From Bacillus sp. Xin1 (GTDB lineage Bacteria > Bacillota > Bacilli > Bacillales > Bacillaceae_G), in NCBI RefSeq assembly GCF_013314535.1, contig NZ_JABUAE010000002.1:124001-188000 (forward strand): DNA of 64,000 nucleotides. Reading direction: 5' to 3'. The notes below the pieces were generated by a model. It had not been told where the DNA came from. It was given only the letters and a program-made list of their open reading frames with translations, and ran no database searches. The position numbers were made by a program, and so were the translations under genes. Shown here in pieces: positions 16,666 through 25,698 of this stretch. Each line of letters starts with the position of its first letter. The first letter of the stretch is position 1.

Positions 16666-17589
16666 ATGGAAATGAAAAGAAAGGGAGAATGGTGCGAAAT
16701 TACGGTTCCTGCTAAATGGAGCGGTATCAGCATTGATTCTTTGTTAAAAGAAGAATGGGGCGTCCCCAAAAAACTATTACACAGGATTCGTATGGAAAGA
16801 GGCATTATCGTCAATGGAGAACGAAAAGGGTGGAGTGACCCTTTAAAAGAAGGAGATAAACTGCAGGTTCATATGTTTATCCAGGAAGAGTATGGTGTCC
16901 AGCCAGAGTTCGGTGATTTAGAAGTGATATTTGAAGATGACCACGTATTAATTGTAAATAAACCTGCGCATATGGATACGCATCCTTCTAGCAAAGGGGG
17001 AACAGGAACACTCGCGAACCTCGTTGCTTTTCATTTACAAATGCAAGGTGTAGAGACAAAAGTACGTCATATTCATCGATTAGATAAAGATACAACAGGT
17101 GGTGTTGTATTTGCGAAACATGGGATAGCCGGTGCCATTATGGATCGATTATTGATGGAGCGTAACATAAAAAGAACATATTTGGCATTGGTGGAAGGGA
17201 AAGTAAAAAAGAAGCAAGGAATAATTGACGCAGCGATTGGAAGAGATCGACATCATGCAACAAGACGCCGTGTGTCTCCAAAAGGTGATCATGCTATAAC
17301 GCATTATAAAGTAGAGAAATACTTCAAGAAGCAAGATGTAACGCTTGTAACGTTACAATTAGAGACAGGGAGAACGCATCAAATTCGCGTTCATATGAGT
17401 CATAGTGGTCATCCGCTGATTGGTGATATGTTATATGGTGGACAAGCAACACATATGTCTCATCAAGCCTTACATGCTATGCGGATTGTTTTTTTACATC
17501 CAATTACGAAAGAAGAGATAACAGTAGAAGTGCCACTTCCTAATCATTTAAATAACATCATTGAATCTTTTAAAATGTCGAATAAATAA
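16666..17589 (+). CDS. yhcT: RluA-family RNA pseudouridine synthase (YhcT-like)
   Basis: This 307-residue enzyme isomerises uridine to pseudouridine in RNA. An S4-like N-terminal part (about 20-75) is followed by the catalytic domain with the signature HRLDKDTTGGVVFAK, where the Asp in RLDKDT is the nucleophile, and the LETGRTHQIRVHMSHSGHP motif near 240-260. Length and overall form match B. subtilis YhcT. The exact RNA target is not known. It appears monocistronic, with AAGGTGG before ATG 16666. Confidence 0.9.
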   Translation: MEMKRKGEWCEITVPAKWSGISIDSLLKEEWGVPKKLLHRIRMERGIIVNGERKGWSDPLKEGDKLQVHMFIQEEYGVQPEFGDLEVIFEDDHVLIVNKPAHMDTHPSSKGGTGTLANLVAFHLQMQGVETKVRHIHRLDKDTTGGVVFAKHGIAGAIMDRLLMERNIKRTYLALVEGKVKKKQGIIDAAIGRDRHHATRRRVSPKGDHAITHYKVEKYFKKQDVTLVTLQLETGRTHQIRVHMSHSGHPLIGDMLYGGQATHMSHQALHAMRIVFLHPITKEEITVEVPLPNHLNNIIESFKMSNK

Positions 17590-17679
17590 AGTTCTTCTGT
17601 GTGGTTGAGAAAGATATTTTTTGCAGGAATTTTTTTATGGAAATCGAAGCCGTAAATAGAAAAGAGAGGTGAAGAGTAC

Positions 17680-18285
17680 TTGGTAAGACATAAATATATT
17701 ATGGGTATATTTCTTGCTGGTCTTCTATTTACGTTGTTTCTATATCCATATTTACCGAATTATTTAGCGGTGCATTGGAATCAGGATGGTGAACCAAATG
17801 AATATGCAAGGAAGCAAGTTGTTGTATTGTTTATTCCTTGCCTTATTATTTTTTTTCATGGTCTGTTGTATATAATCTCACGTTACGTATATAAGCTGAA
17901 TGAGAATGACCACTACATTGTAATAAGGTTTAAAGAGAATGTATCGCTATTTTTATTATTTATTCATATACTTATTCTTGCTATTGGCACTGGAATAGAT
18001 ATACCATTTCAAACGGGCCTTATAATCGGGAGTAGTGCGTTTCTTTTTATGGTTAGTAAAGGATTTAAAAAAGGAAGAGAAAAGGAAGAGGAGCCGATTG
18101 TGTTACAGAAAATACGCTTGTTTAGTCAGCGTATTTTTCAATATATGTCGCTTACCATACTCATTTGTTTGTTTTTGAAGCTACAATGGGGATTTTATTT
18201 ACTAATTGGTGTGATTAGTCTCGGGTCTATTTCTTTTATGTTTTGTATTTTGTATTCATATATACTGGAAAATTATGAAACATAA
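17680..18285 (+). CDS. DUF1648-domain membrane protein
   Basis: The 201-residue protein has about five hydrophobic helices. The first segment includes LPNYLAVHWNQDGEPNEYARK, the mark of the DUF1648 domain found in SdpI-type immunity and related membrane proteins. No SdpC or other toxin gene is next to it, so an immunity role is only a family-based possibility. Start TTG 17680 has GAGAGGTGAAG upstream. A terminator follows directly. Confidence 0.75.
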   Translation: MVRHKYIMGIFLAGLLFTLFLYPYLPNYLAVHWNQDGEPNEYARKQVVVLFIPCLIIFFHGLLYIISRYVYKLNENDHYIVIRFKENVSLFLLFIHILILAIGTGIDIPFQTGLIIGSSAFLFMVSKGFKKGREKEEEPIVLQKIRLFSQRIFQYMSLTILICLFLKLQWGFYLLIGVISLGSISFMFCILYSYILENYET

Positions 18286-18318
18286 AAAGGAGTCTTCCGT
18301 AACAGAAGACTCCTTTAA
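18286..18318 (+). terminator. Terminator of the DUF1648 gene
   Basis: AAAGGAGTCTTC pairs with GAAGACTCCTTT, immediately after the stop codon. Confidence 0.85.
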
Positions 18319-18319
18319 T

Positions 18320-18438
18320 ATAAATCTATTGTGGCATACCAACATATAAGTTATGGCTATGAATCCAAAAAGGATCTGACCGCTTCTATGCACGGCCAGA
18401 TCCTCTCTCTCCCTCTAAAAAGAAGGGTTTTCTATCAG
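18320..18438 (-). repeat. bcr1-like dispersed repeat, copy E (inverted, shortened)
   Basis: On the minus strand it reads GATAGAAAACCC, TTTTTAG, GAGAGAGGATCTGGCCGTGC, ATAGAAGCGGTCAGATCC, then TTTTT joins directly to ATTCATAGCC and TTATATGTTGG. About 50-60 nt of the central part, from the CGCCCC block to the TTTGTT run, is missing. Confidence 0.8.
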
Positions 18439-18447
18439 TTTTTATAC

Positions 18448-19239
18448 TTACTTCGTGATAAATTGTTGTGTCCAGTAGTTTCCACTTTCAACATAACCAA
18501 CACCGATGTGAGTATAACCACTATTTAAAATATTCGCACGGTGACCTTCACTATTCATCCAAGCTTGTACAACTTCTTCTGGTGTACGTTGGCCTTGTGC
18601 AATGTTTTCACCTGCAGATCTATAAGAAATACCAAACTTCTTCATCATATCGAATGGAGATCCGTATGTTGGGCTGTTATGATCGAAGTAGTTATTTTTT
18701 TGCATGTCTTCAGATTTAACGCGTGCAACTTTACTTAATTCAGCATCAACTTTTAATGCTGGTAAGCCTTGTTTTGTACGCTCAGCGTTTGTTAATTCAA
18801 CAACGCGTTGTTCAAATTCGCTTAAAGAACCTTTTGACTCTTCAGCAGGCTTATTTTCAGCCGGTTTTTGTGTTTCATTGTTGTTATTGTTATTTTCAGC
18901 TGGTTTTTGAGCTTCAGGTTTTGTTACTTCTTCAGCAGGCTTATTTTCAGCTGGTTTTTGTTCTACTGGCTTCGTAGTTTCTGGCGCTGGTACATTTGGT
19001 TGTTGACCAGGAATGAAGCAGTTACCTTGTTGGAATTGTGCTAGAGAGTTAATTCCCATAGATTGTAAGTGTTTTTGTAATTCTTCTTGATTCATATGTT
19101 GCATAAAGTCTTTAGCTTGCTGAATATTTTGAACCTTCATTGTAGATGGTTGTACTGTTGATGCCTCTGCATTAAGAGTAGATGCTCCGAATGTAAATGC
19201 AGTTGCTGCTGCTACAGATAATAAAACACGTTTTTTCAT
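18448..19239 (-). CDS. ykwD: Secreted CAP/SCP-domain protein (YkwD-like)
   Basis: This 263-residue exported protein has a signal peptide (about 1-26), a helical region, a low-complexity linker rich in QKPAEN repeats (about 90-145) and a C-terminal CAP domain (about 148-263) with TNAERTKQGLPAL, DMQKNNYFDHNSP, GENIAQGQRTPEEVV and SEGHRANIL. It closely resembles B. subtilis YkwD. The function of bacterial CAP proteins is not settled. ATG 19239 is chosen because AGGGGGA lies just upstream and the signal peptide then begins MKKRVLLS; an in-frame upstream start at 19281 adds an unlikely extension. Confidence 0.9.
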   Translation of the reverse strand: MKKRVLLSVAAATAFTFGASTLNAEASTVQPSTMKVQNIQQAKDFMQHMNQEELQKHLQSMGINSLAQFQQGNCFIPGQQPNVPAPETTKPVEQKPAENKPAEEVTKPEAQKPAENNNNNNETQKPAENKPAEESKGSLSEFEQRVVELTNAERTKQGLPALKVDAELSKVARVKSEDMQKNNYFDHNSPTYGSPFDMMKKFGISYRSAGENIAQGQRTPEEVVQAWMNSEGHRANILNSGYTHIGVGYVESGNYWTQQFITK

Positions 19240-19502
19240 GACATGTGTCCCCCTATATAAAAGTTTTTTAACTGTTCTCACAAAGATTTGTTTTTGACAG
19301 CCTGTCTGACTGACAAATTCATCGTAGCATACAAATTACCGGAAAAAAGATGGAAAAAAATACATAGATTATAAAATTACCTATTTTATCCTAGAATGAA
19401 ATAAGAGATAAAATAGGAGAAAACTAGAGTGTAACAGGAGTTTTCAGCATTTTCTGCTTTGCTTTTGAAGGGGGGATTTTGGTTGGAATTACCTATTAGA
19501 GA

Positions 19503-19542
19503 TGTAGAGAAACCTATTGTATCAAGGGTTTCTCTACATTTT
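19503..19542 (+). terminator. Orphan hairpin with T-tail between ykwD and glcF
   Basis: A perfect 12-bp stem (TGTAGAGAAACC and complement) with a 12-nt loop is followed by TTTT. No annotated gene reads into it on the plus strand. The whole 19240-19697 stretch holds the ykwD promoter region, this hairpin, a possible tiny reading frame (19483-19554) and the glcDF terminator. Confidence 0.6.
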
Positions 19543-19633
19543 CGAGGAATATAATGGATGTATTTTTACAAAACTGTAATCTTTTTGTTGTTCTTTTTTA
19601 TAGACGGTAACATATTTTTAATCTTGTAGCGAA

Positions 19634-19682
19634 TAAAAAAAGCGGCTATCTCTTTACGTAGAAGAAGGAGATAGCCGTTTTC
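19634..19682 (-). terminator. Terminator of glcD-glcF
   Basis: On the minus strand, AACGGCTATCTC pairs with GAGATAGCCGCTT, followed by TTTTTT. It lies 15 nt past the glcF stop. Confidence 0.9.
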
Positions 19683-19697
19683 ATATTGTTACATATA

Positions 19698-21026
19698 TTA
19701 CGATGTATATTCAATTGCTTCCAATAATAAATCTACAATGTGAACGCCTCTCATTTTGTGAGAGAGTTTTTCACGTTCAATGCCGAGTTTCATTTGTAGT
19801 AAGCAACCTGGGTTTGCAGTGACAATGGTTGCCGCGTCTGTTTCATGAACACGTTCCATTTTATAATCTAAAAATTCCATAGACAATTCAGAGTGTACAA
19901 TATTATAAATACCTGCAGAACCGCAGCAACGATCTGCTTCTTTCATTTCTCGATAGGTCACACCTTGAATTGCTTGCAGTAGCATACGCGGCTCGGAAGA
20001 TGTCCTCATGACATTGCGCAAGTGACAAGAATCTTGATACGTAATAATTTGCGGAGGAAGGCGTAAATCATAACGTTTATGAAAATCTAACTCTACTAAA
20101 ATAGCGGTGATATCTTTTATTTTTGCAACAAAATGTTTTGCGCGTGCTGCCCATTCTGGATAATCTTTTAATAAATGATCATAATCTACAAGAAACGCTC
20201 CGCAACCACTGGCATTCGTAATAATATAATCAATTTTTAAGTCTTCAAAGGCTTGGATGTTTCGTTTTGCCAGCTCTTTTGCACCGCTTTTTTCTCCGGC
20301 ATGGCCATGCAGTGCTCCGCAACAACTTTGTTCTTTTGGGATTACAATATCACAGCCAGCAAGCTGAAGGAGCTTTGTTGTAGCGTTGTTTGTTTCCAAA
20401 AACATAGTGTCCATTAAACAACCAGTAAAGAAAGCAACACGTTTTTTCTTTGTTGTTTCAGCTGGTAAAAATTCAGGCCGGTTTTTCATTTCTTTCATCT
20501 TCGGTACTTTTGGCAAGACGAGATCCATTGTTGCCAGTGTTTCTGGGAACAACTTCATAATGCCTGTTTTATGTGTTAACGTTTGTAAGCCAGAGTGCTG
20601 ATAAAAGCCGATGAGTCCTGTTAATGTTCGCATGCGATTTTGATGAGGGAATAATCCTTCGAATACAATTTTGCGAACAGCTTTGACTGGCATAGAGAAC
20701 TTTTTATTTTGATTAATAATATCTCGTGCTTCTTCTAATAAGTGTCCATAGTTTACACCAGATGGACAAACAGGTTCACAAGCGCGGCAGCCAAGACAAA
20801 CATTCAATGTATTTTCCACATCTTCATCCGGTTCAATTAAGCCGTCAACAATGCCCTTCATTAAAGCGATACGACCGCGCGGAGAATGAGACTCTTTATA
20901 TCCAGATTGAATGTAAGTAGGACAAGTCGGCAGGCAAAATCCGCATCGCATACAGTTTAATAATTCATCTTCATCTAGACGTTCTTTAAACTCTTTTTGA
21001 ATTTGTTCTTTGTTTAGAGTAGTCAT
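19698..21026 (-). CDS. glcF: Glycolate oxidase iron-sulfur subunit GlcF
   Basis: This 442-residue electron-transfer subunit works with GlcD to oxidise glycolate to glyoxylate. The N-terminal half holds two 4Fe-4S motifs (CMRCGFCLPTCPTY and CLGCRACEPVCPSG). Two CCG domains follow, with the cysteine clusters CCGALHG and CCGSAGIYN. ATG 21026 overlaps the glcD stop by 4 nt (ATGA), so the genes are translationally coupled. A terminator closes the unit. Confidence 0.93.
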   Translation of the reverse strand: MTTLNKEQIQKEFKERLDEDELLNCMRCGFCLPTCPTYIQSGYKESHSPRGRIALMKGIVDGLIEPDEDVENTLNVCLGCRACEPVCPSGVNYGHLLEEARDIINQNKKFSMPVKAVRKIVFEGLFPHQNRMRTLTGLIGFYQHSGLQTLTHKTGIMKLFPETLATMDLVLPKVPKMKEMKNRPEFLPAETTKKKRVAFFTGCLMDTMFLETNNATTKLLQLAGCDIVIPKEQSCCGALHGHAGEKSGAKELAKRNIQAFEDLKIDYIITNASGCGAFLVDYDHLLKDYPEWAARAKHFVAKIKDITAILVELDFHKRYDLRLPPQIITYQDSCHLRNVMRTSSEPRMLLQAIQGVTYREMKEADRCCGSAGIYNIVHSELSMEFLDYKMERVHETDAATIVTANPGCLLQMKLGIEREKLSHKMRGVHIVDLLLEAIEYTS

Positions 21027-22435
21027 CTTTCTACCACCACTCTTTTACGAGAGTCCTTAGCGAACATTTTCCCAGGGTTCATAATATTATGTGGATCGAA
21101 AGCTTGTTTAATACCTTTCATAGCAGCAATGCCTTCTTCTCCTAACTTCAACTCTAAATAAGGAGCTTTCATGGCACCAACGCCATGTTCACCTGTAATG
21201 GTACCACCAAGTTCAATTGCCTTTTCAAAGATTTCTGCAAAGGCTTGTTCGGCACGATGCATTTCTTCTTTATTACGAGCATCAGTCATGCATGTTGGAT
21301 GTAAGTTTCCATCACCGGCATGCCCGAATGTACAAATAGCAATATCATATTTTTTAGAAATGGCATTAATTGCTTCAACCATAGGAGCAATTTGAGAACG
21401 TGGTACAGTAGCATCTTCTAAAATTGTAGTAGGTTTTAGTCTTGCTAAAGCAGAAAGGGTGCTGCGGCGTGCTGTGCGAAGTGCATCCGCTTCCGTTTCG
21501 TCCTTGGCAACGCGAACGTCAACCGCATGCATAGAACGACAAACTTCAGCCATTTTTTCAATATCACGGTTCACAACTTCAGAAGAGCCATCTTGTTCGA
21601 TTAAGAGAATAGCTTTTACATCTGTTGGTAAACCGATTTGTGCAAATTCTTCTACTACTTCAATTGTTGGTTGATCTAAAAATTCAAGTGTTGCTGGAAT
21701 GATTTTATTGGCAATGATTGCTGATACAGCACGAGCTGCTTCATTGATTTCTTGATATAATGCAAGCATTGTTTTCTTTGTTTCAGGCATTGGAACAAGT
21801 TTTAAAATGGCTTCCGTTACAACACCAAGTGTGCCTTCTGAGCCGATGAATAGGCGAGTTAAATCATAACCAGCTACATCCTTCGCTAATTTACCACCGG
21901 TGCGAATGATATCACCATTTGGCAAGACAATCTCAAGGCCCATCACATAATCTCGTGTTACACCGTATTTTAAACCGCGTAAGCCACCTGAATTTTCATT
22001 AATGTTACCGCCAATTGTAGAAATCTTCATAGAGCTTGGATCTGGTGGATAAAATAACGCTTTTTCCTCTACAGCTTTAATAATATCAAGCGTAATGACG
22101 CCAGCTTGCACGGTAATTGTTAAGTTTTCTTCATCTATTTCTAAAATGTTATTCATATGACGGAAGATTAGAACAACTCCGCCTTCAAGTGGACATGTAC
22201 CTGCACAAAGGTTTGTTCCAGACCCGCGAACGTATACCGGAACTTTATGTTCAGTACATACCTTTAATAGGTCAGCTACTTCTTGCGTATTGCGCGGTGC
22301 GACAACTGCATCGGGCATCGCTTGGAAATTTGGTGTTGCATCGTAACTATACGTTAAACGTCCCATGTTGGACGTATCTACATTATCTTTGCCCACAATC
22401 GATACAAATGAATCAATAATATGTTGTTCTAACAT
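21023..22435 (-). CDS. glcD: Glycolate oxidase FAD subunit GlcD
   Basis: This 470-residue flavoprotein of the FAD-linked oxidase family has a PCMH-type FAD domain in the N-terminal half (YVRGSGTNLCAGTCPLEGGVV, then SSMKISTIGGNINENSGGLRGLKYGVTRD, quoted here in pieces) and a C-terminal GlcD substrate domain with HAGDGNLHP and GTITGEHGVGAMK. It probably oxidises glycolate or another 2-hydroxy acid. Its partner glcF overlaps it and the regulator cdaR is upstream in the same direction, separated by 186 nt with a 10-bp inverted repeat. Confidence 0.92.
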   Translation of the reverse strand: MLEQHIIDSFVSIVGKDNVDTSNMGRLTYSYDATPNFQAMPDAVVAPRNTQEVADLLKVCTEHKVPVYVRGSGTNLCAGTCPLEGGVVLIFRHMNNILEIDEENLTITVQAGVITLDIIKAVEEKALFYPPDPSSMKISTIGGNINENSGGLRGLKYGVTRDYVMGLEIVLPNGDIIRTGGKLAKDVAGYDLTRLFIGSEGTLGVVTEAILKLVPMPETKKTMLALYQEINEAARAVSAIIANKIIPATLEFLDQPTIEVVEEFAQIGLPTDVKAILLIEQDGSSEVVNRDIEKMAEVCRSMHAVDVRVAKDETEADALRTARRSTLSALARLKPTTILEDATVPRSQIAPMVEAINAISKKYDIAICTFGHAGDGNLHPTCMTDARNKEEMHRAEQAFAEIFEKAIELGGTITGEHGVGAMKAPYLELKLGEEGIAAMKGIKQAFDPHNIMNPGKMFAKDSRKRVVVER

Positions 22436-22464
22436 TAGAAAACCCCCCTCAAACTGTTAACTTG

Positions 22465-22508
22465 CTTATCTCAATTGAATATATTGTCCGTGAATCGCTT
22501 GAGATAAG
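22465..22508. promoter_or_regulatory. Inverted repeat in the glcD leader
   Basis: CTTATCTCAA (22465-22474) and TTGAGATAAG (22499-22508) are exact inverted copies separated by 24 nt, 30-73 nt upstream of glcD. They could form an operator for CdaR or a 5'-UTR hairpin. Confidence 0.5.
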
Positions 22509-22621
22509 TTATATACCGCTGAAAATAAGAATAAAAGCGTTGTAACAGTGTTTTCATTATAATCATAAAAAAGTAGGGGATTTCTTTCTATGTATAATTA
22601 ACTAAAGATTAATTAGTTTTG

Positions 22622-23725
22622 CTATCTTTTTTTTGTATGATTATCTAATAAAAGAAGTGCGAAGTATAAAATGATTAAATCTTTAAATTGTTTTGGATCG
22701 AGTCCTGTGTAATCTTCTATTTTTTTAAGTCTGTAATGTAATGTATTAATATGAATGTGTAACATTTCTGCTGTTTGTTTATAGGACTGATTATGATCGA
22801 TAAATAGGCGTAGTGTTTGCATGAGTTCAGTTGCAGGAAGCAAACTGTAAATGGTACGCTGAAGAAATTCCTCACGAGTTTCAGTAGTAATATCTTGCAG
22901 ACACATTTCTAAACGTAAATCTTCATTAAATATAATACCTTTCGTTTCAAAGGCTACTGAAAGTGCACGCAATGCTTGCTCGTATGACACATGCATCTCA
23001 TTTGGTATGACAGTTTGTCCAATACCGATATAGAGTGTAATAGGAAATAAAGATTCACACTCATGCTTCAATCTCTTTAAAAATTGAAAGGTTCTTTTCT
23101 TTGTTTCCTTTGCAGTAAATAGTATAAAACGGTCATTTCCCCAGCGTACAAATAGTTCCTCTTTCGCTAATACGTTACGAATGTGCTGCCAAATTTTGCG
23201 TTGTAGCATCGTATCATCTTGATCAAATGAAAATAAAATAAGTTGTTTTTTTGTATGTAAATCAATACCGAGTGTTTTCGCCCGATCAAGAAAACTCGGA
23301 GACCAATCATTGCTTTGTAACCAGTCAAAAACAAAAGCTTCATAGGAACGGTGCTCAAGTTCTAGTTGTTCTAAAAAATAATTTTCATGAATTAATAATT
23401 CGGTCATTTTCCGTAATATTTCTCCGTATTGTGAAATTTTTTCAGGTTCCCCTGTAATACCGATGACACCGATTACTTCATCGTGGAAAAGAAGCGGGAG
23501 ATTCATTCCTGCTTTTACTCCTTGTAAATGCTGTTCGTCTTCTTTTGTAACAATAACAGTTTTCTTTTCTTTCGCGCAGCGAAGGGCACCTTCGTGGAAT
23601 TGTCCAATTCGCGCTATATCTGTACTAGCAATAATTGTTCCTTTTATATCAATAATAATAATATTTTCGTCAATTAGCCTTCGAACCTCACGGACAATTT
23701 TGTTCGCTAAATCGGGAAAAAGCAT
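22622..23725 (-). CDS. cdaR: CdaR-family transcriptional regulator (YsfB-like)
   Basis: This 367-residue regulator has an N-terminal sugar-diacid recognition domain (about 1-130, starting MLFPDLANKIVREVRRLIDE), a GGDEF-like middle region, and a C-terminal PucR/CdaR HTH (SYKQTAEMLHIHINTLHYRL, near 315-335). Homologues activate glycolate or diacid catabolic genes; in B. subtilis the YsfB protein is linked to ysfCD (glcDF). It precedes glcD-glcF on the same strand, so local control of that pair is likely. The ligand is probably glycolate or a related acid (inference). Confidence 0.88.
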   Translation of the reverse strand: MLFPDLANKIVREVRRLIDENIIIIDIKGTIIASTDIARIGQFHEGALRCAKEKKTVIVTKEDEQHLQGVKAGMNLPLLFHDEVIGVIGITGEPEKISQYGEILRKMTELLIHENYFLEQLELEHRSYEAFVFDWLQSNDWSPSFLDRAKTLGIDLHTKKQLILFSFDQDDTMLQRKIWQHIRNVLAKEELFVRWGNDRFILFTAKETKKRTFQFLKRLKHECESLFPITLYIGIGQTVIPNEMHVSYEQALRALSVAFETKGIIFNEDLRLEMCLQDITTETREEFLQRTIYSLLPATELMQTLRLFIDHNQSYKQTAEMLHIHINTLHYRLKKIEDYTGLDPKQFKDLIILYFALLLLDNHTKKR

Positions 23726-23788
23726 AAATTGTACACCTCTATTTCTATTTGTTGTACCATTATATATAAATCGAAGCTGAAAAAACTA

Positions 23789-23956
23789 ATATCAAACCAT
23801 TCTTTTTATGTGGGCGAGAGCATCCGGCCATGCATAGAAGCGGTCAGTGCTTTTTTCGCCCCATGCCGTGAGAAAACAAAAAGAGGAAATAAGTGGAGAA
23901 CTGTTTTTGTTTTCATAACCGCAGCTACTATGTCGAAAAATCAAAATGTATTTATA
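23789..23956 (+). repeat. bcr1-like dispersed repeat, copy F
   Basis: A full copy with TTTAT at both borders (23805-23809 and 23951-23955), as reported for bcr1 target duplications. It contains GGGCGAGAGCATCCGGCCATGC, split here as GGGCGAGAG and CATCCGGCC, then ATAGAAGCGGTCAGTGC, TTTTTTCGCCCCATGCCGTG, AAGTGGAGAA and TTTTTGTTTTCATAACCG. Confidence 0.85.
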
Positions 23957-24054
23957 TATGTAGTTTTATTAAAATAGGAAGATTTCACACTTTCCTCACA
24001 AGTATTTGCTATTTTACAATTATAACGAAATCATCTAAAAATGGAGGGAATCTT

Positions 24055-25026
24055 TTGAAGAAATACTTTTTTCTGCTCTGTTTTTTGTTTCTATTAGCAG
24101 GATGTCAAGGTAATTCATATACACCGATTGCTAAAAATAAAAGTATCATTATAACAACAAATATTAAAGAAGGCAGCGTTAGTTTTATTGATAAAAAGTC
24201 GAAAAAGATAGTAACAACATGGGAATTAAAAGAGCCTATTACAGGGATCGCACTGTTACCAAATGGGGAAGACATGCTTGTATATGGTAAGCAGTTAGAA
24301 TATGCATATATATATTCGTTAACAGAAGGAAACCAAGTGGATAAATGGAAGACAGGAAAAGGGATTACGAATGTCATCGTAGCAAATGATGGAAAGCAAT
24401 TATTTATGGCTGATCAAAATGAACAAAAAGTACGTTTCTTTACGATAAATGGAAAAGAGACCGAAAGTGTTTCGGTAGGGAAAGGCCCGTTAACAATGGT
24501 GCAAAATGATAAACAATTACATGTATTGAATTTTTATGATACGCAGCTATCCACGATTGACTTAGATCAAAAGAAAGTTGTTCATTCATTTATGGTACCA
24601 CCAGCATCAACAGGGGCCATGGTTAGCGCTGATGGAAAGGAAATATGGATTGGCGGGCATGGTGATGGTACGCAAGTGAATGAGAAAGTATTGGTCTATT
24701 CTTTAGAAAATGGACAGATGGTGCGTTCTTTACATGCACCATTTATGCCAGTTAGTATTTCGGGTGATGAAAGATTTATGTATACTTTAAGTCATGGATC
24801 AAATACATTAAGAAAATTTGATACACAAACATACCAAGAAGTGGGAGCCCTTGAGGTAGGATCCAATCCATTTGTTTTTTTGAAAATTGAGAAAGAAGGC
24901 TATATAGCAAGCTATGATAGTAATGAAGTGTATGTAATTGATATAGAGAATATGAAAATAAAACAAACGATTGCAGTTGGAAAGGGACCATTTCAACTTA
25001 CGCACAGAGAAGGAAGAGAGAAATGA
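24055..25026 (+). CDS. Beta-propeller lipoprotein (YncE-like)
   Basis: This 323-residue lipoprotein has a signal peptide and the lipobox LAGC (near residue 20), then repeating blades of about 40 residues with patterns such as LLPNGEDMLVYG, VANDGKQLFMADQN and VSADGKEIWIGGHG. These are the 'DGK...' repeats of YVTN/NHL-type propellers. TTG 24055 is used because GGAGGG lies 6 nt upstream; the frame is open for 54 more codons but that part crosses a repeat and lacks a start site. Its stop overlaps the response-regulator start (ATGA). It may be the extracytoplasmic sensor or modulator of the two-component system that follows. Confidence 0.82.
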   Translation: MKKYFFLLCFLFLLAGCQGNSYTPIAKNKSIIITTNIKEGSVSFIDKKSKKIVTTWELKEPITGIALLPNGEDMLVYGKQLEYAYIYSLTEGNQVDKWKTGKGITNVIVANDGKQLFMADQNEQKVRFFTINGKETESVSVGKGPLTMVQNDKQLHVLNFYDTQLSTIDLDQKKVVHSFMVPPASTGAMVSADGKEIWIGGHGDGTQVNEKVLVYSLENGQMVRSLHAPFMPVSISGDERFMYTLSHGSNTLRKFDTQTYQEVGALEVGSNPFVFLKIEKEGYIASYDSNEVYVIDIENMKIKQTIAVGKGPFQLTHREGREK

Positions 25027-25697
25027 AGAAACATAAAGTGTTACTTGTAGATGATGAAAGTGATATGAGACAGCTTGTTGGCATGTATTTAGATAATTTC
25101 GGATATGAATGGGGAGAAGCAGAGAATGGAAAAGATGCCCTTCATATGCTTGATACGGCTCATTACGATTTTGTTATTTTAGATATTATGATGCCGGAGA
25201 TGGATGGAATTTCAGTTTGTAAAGAAATCCGCAAAACCTCTTATGTACCGATTATTTTTTTAACAGCAAAGGGAGAAGAATGGAATCGTGTGAATGGTTT
25301 ACGGATGGGGGCAGACGATTATATTGTAAAGCCATTTAGTCCTGGAGAACTCATCGCTCGTATGGAAGCTGTATTAAGAAGATATACAAAGCAGGAAGAA
25401 CAACAAGAAGAGCTTCAATTTGGTTCAATCCGAATTAATGAAAAAAGCAGGAAAATTGAGGCGAACGGTGAGACAATCTCCCTTACGGTAAAAGAGTTTG
25501 ATTTACTGTATTTTCTTTGCATGCATAATGGACAAGTATTCAGCCGCGAGCAATTACTTGAAAAAGTATGGGGATATGATTATGCAGGAAGTACAAGAAC
25601 GGTAGATACACATGTTAAAACGATGCGTTTAAAACTTGGGGAAAGTGGAAACTACATTCAAACAGTATGGGGTGTAGGTTATAAATTTGAGGTGTAA
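25023..25697 (+). CDS. OmpR-family response regulator
   Basis: This 224-residue two-domain regulator has a receiver domain (about 1-120) with the acidic pocket (VDDE), phospho-acceptor Asp in FVILDIMMPE, the switch Thr/Ser and Lys in VKPF, and a C-terminal winged helix (about 130-224) ending in TRTVDTHVKTMRLKLGE and YIQTVWGVGYKFEV. It resembles YclJ-type regulators. It overlaps the lipoprotein gene by 4 nt and is followed by its kinase gene 1 nt later, so the three genes form one unit. Confidence 0.9.
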   Translation: MKKHKVLLVDDESDMRQLVGMYLDNFGYEWGEAENGKDALHMLDTAHYDFVILDIMMPEMDGISVCKEIRKTSYVPIIFLTAKGEEWNRVNGLRMGADDYIVKPFSPGELIARMEAVLRRYTKQEEQQEELQFGSIRINEKSRKIEANGETISLTVKEFDLLYFLCMHNGQVFSREQLLEKVWGYDYAGSTRTVDTHVKTMRLKLGESGNYIQTVWGVGYKFEV

Positions 25698-25698
25698 C

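Noticed and set aside
18331-18977. Several plus-strand frames opposite ykwD
   Set aside because: They are antisense to a clear CAP-domain gene; their length follows from its low-complexity repeats.
19503-19542. Hairpin as terminator of ykwD
   Set aside because: ykwD reads on the minus strand away from it; the T-tail is on the plus strand.
23893-24054. 54-codon N-terminal extension of the propeller lipoprotein
   Set aside because: It lies partly in bcr1-like copy F, precedes the GGAGGG site, and would bury the lipoprotein signal peptide.
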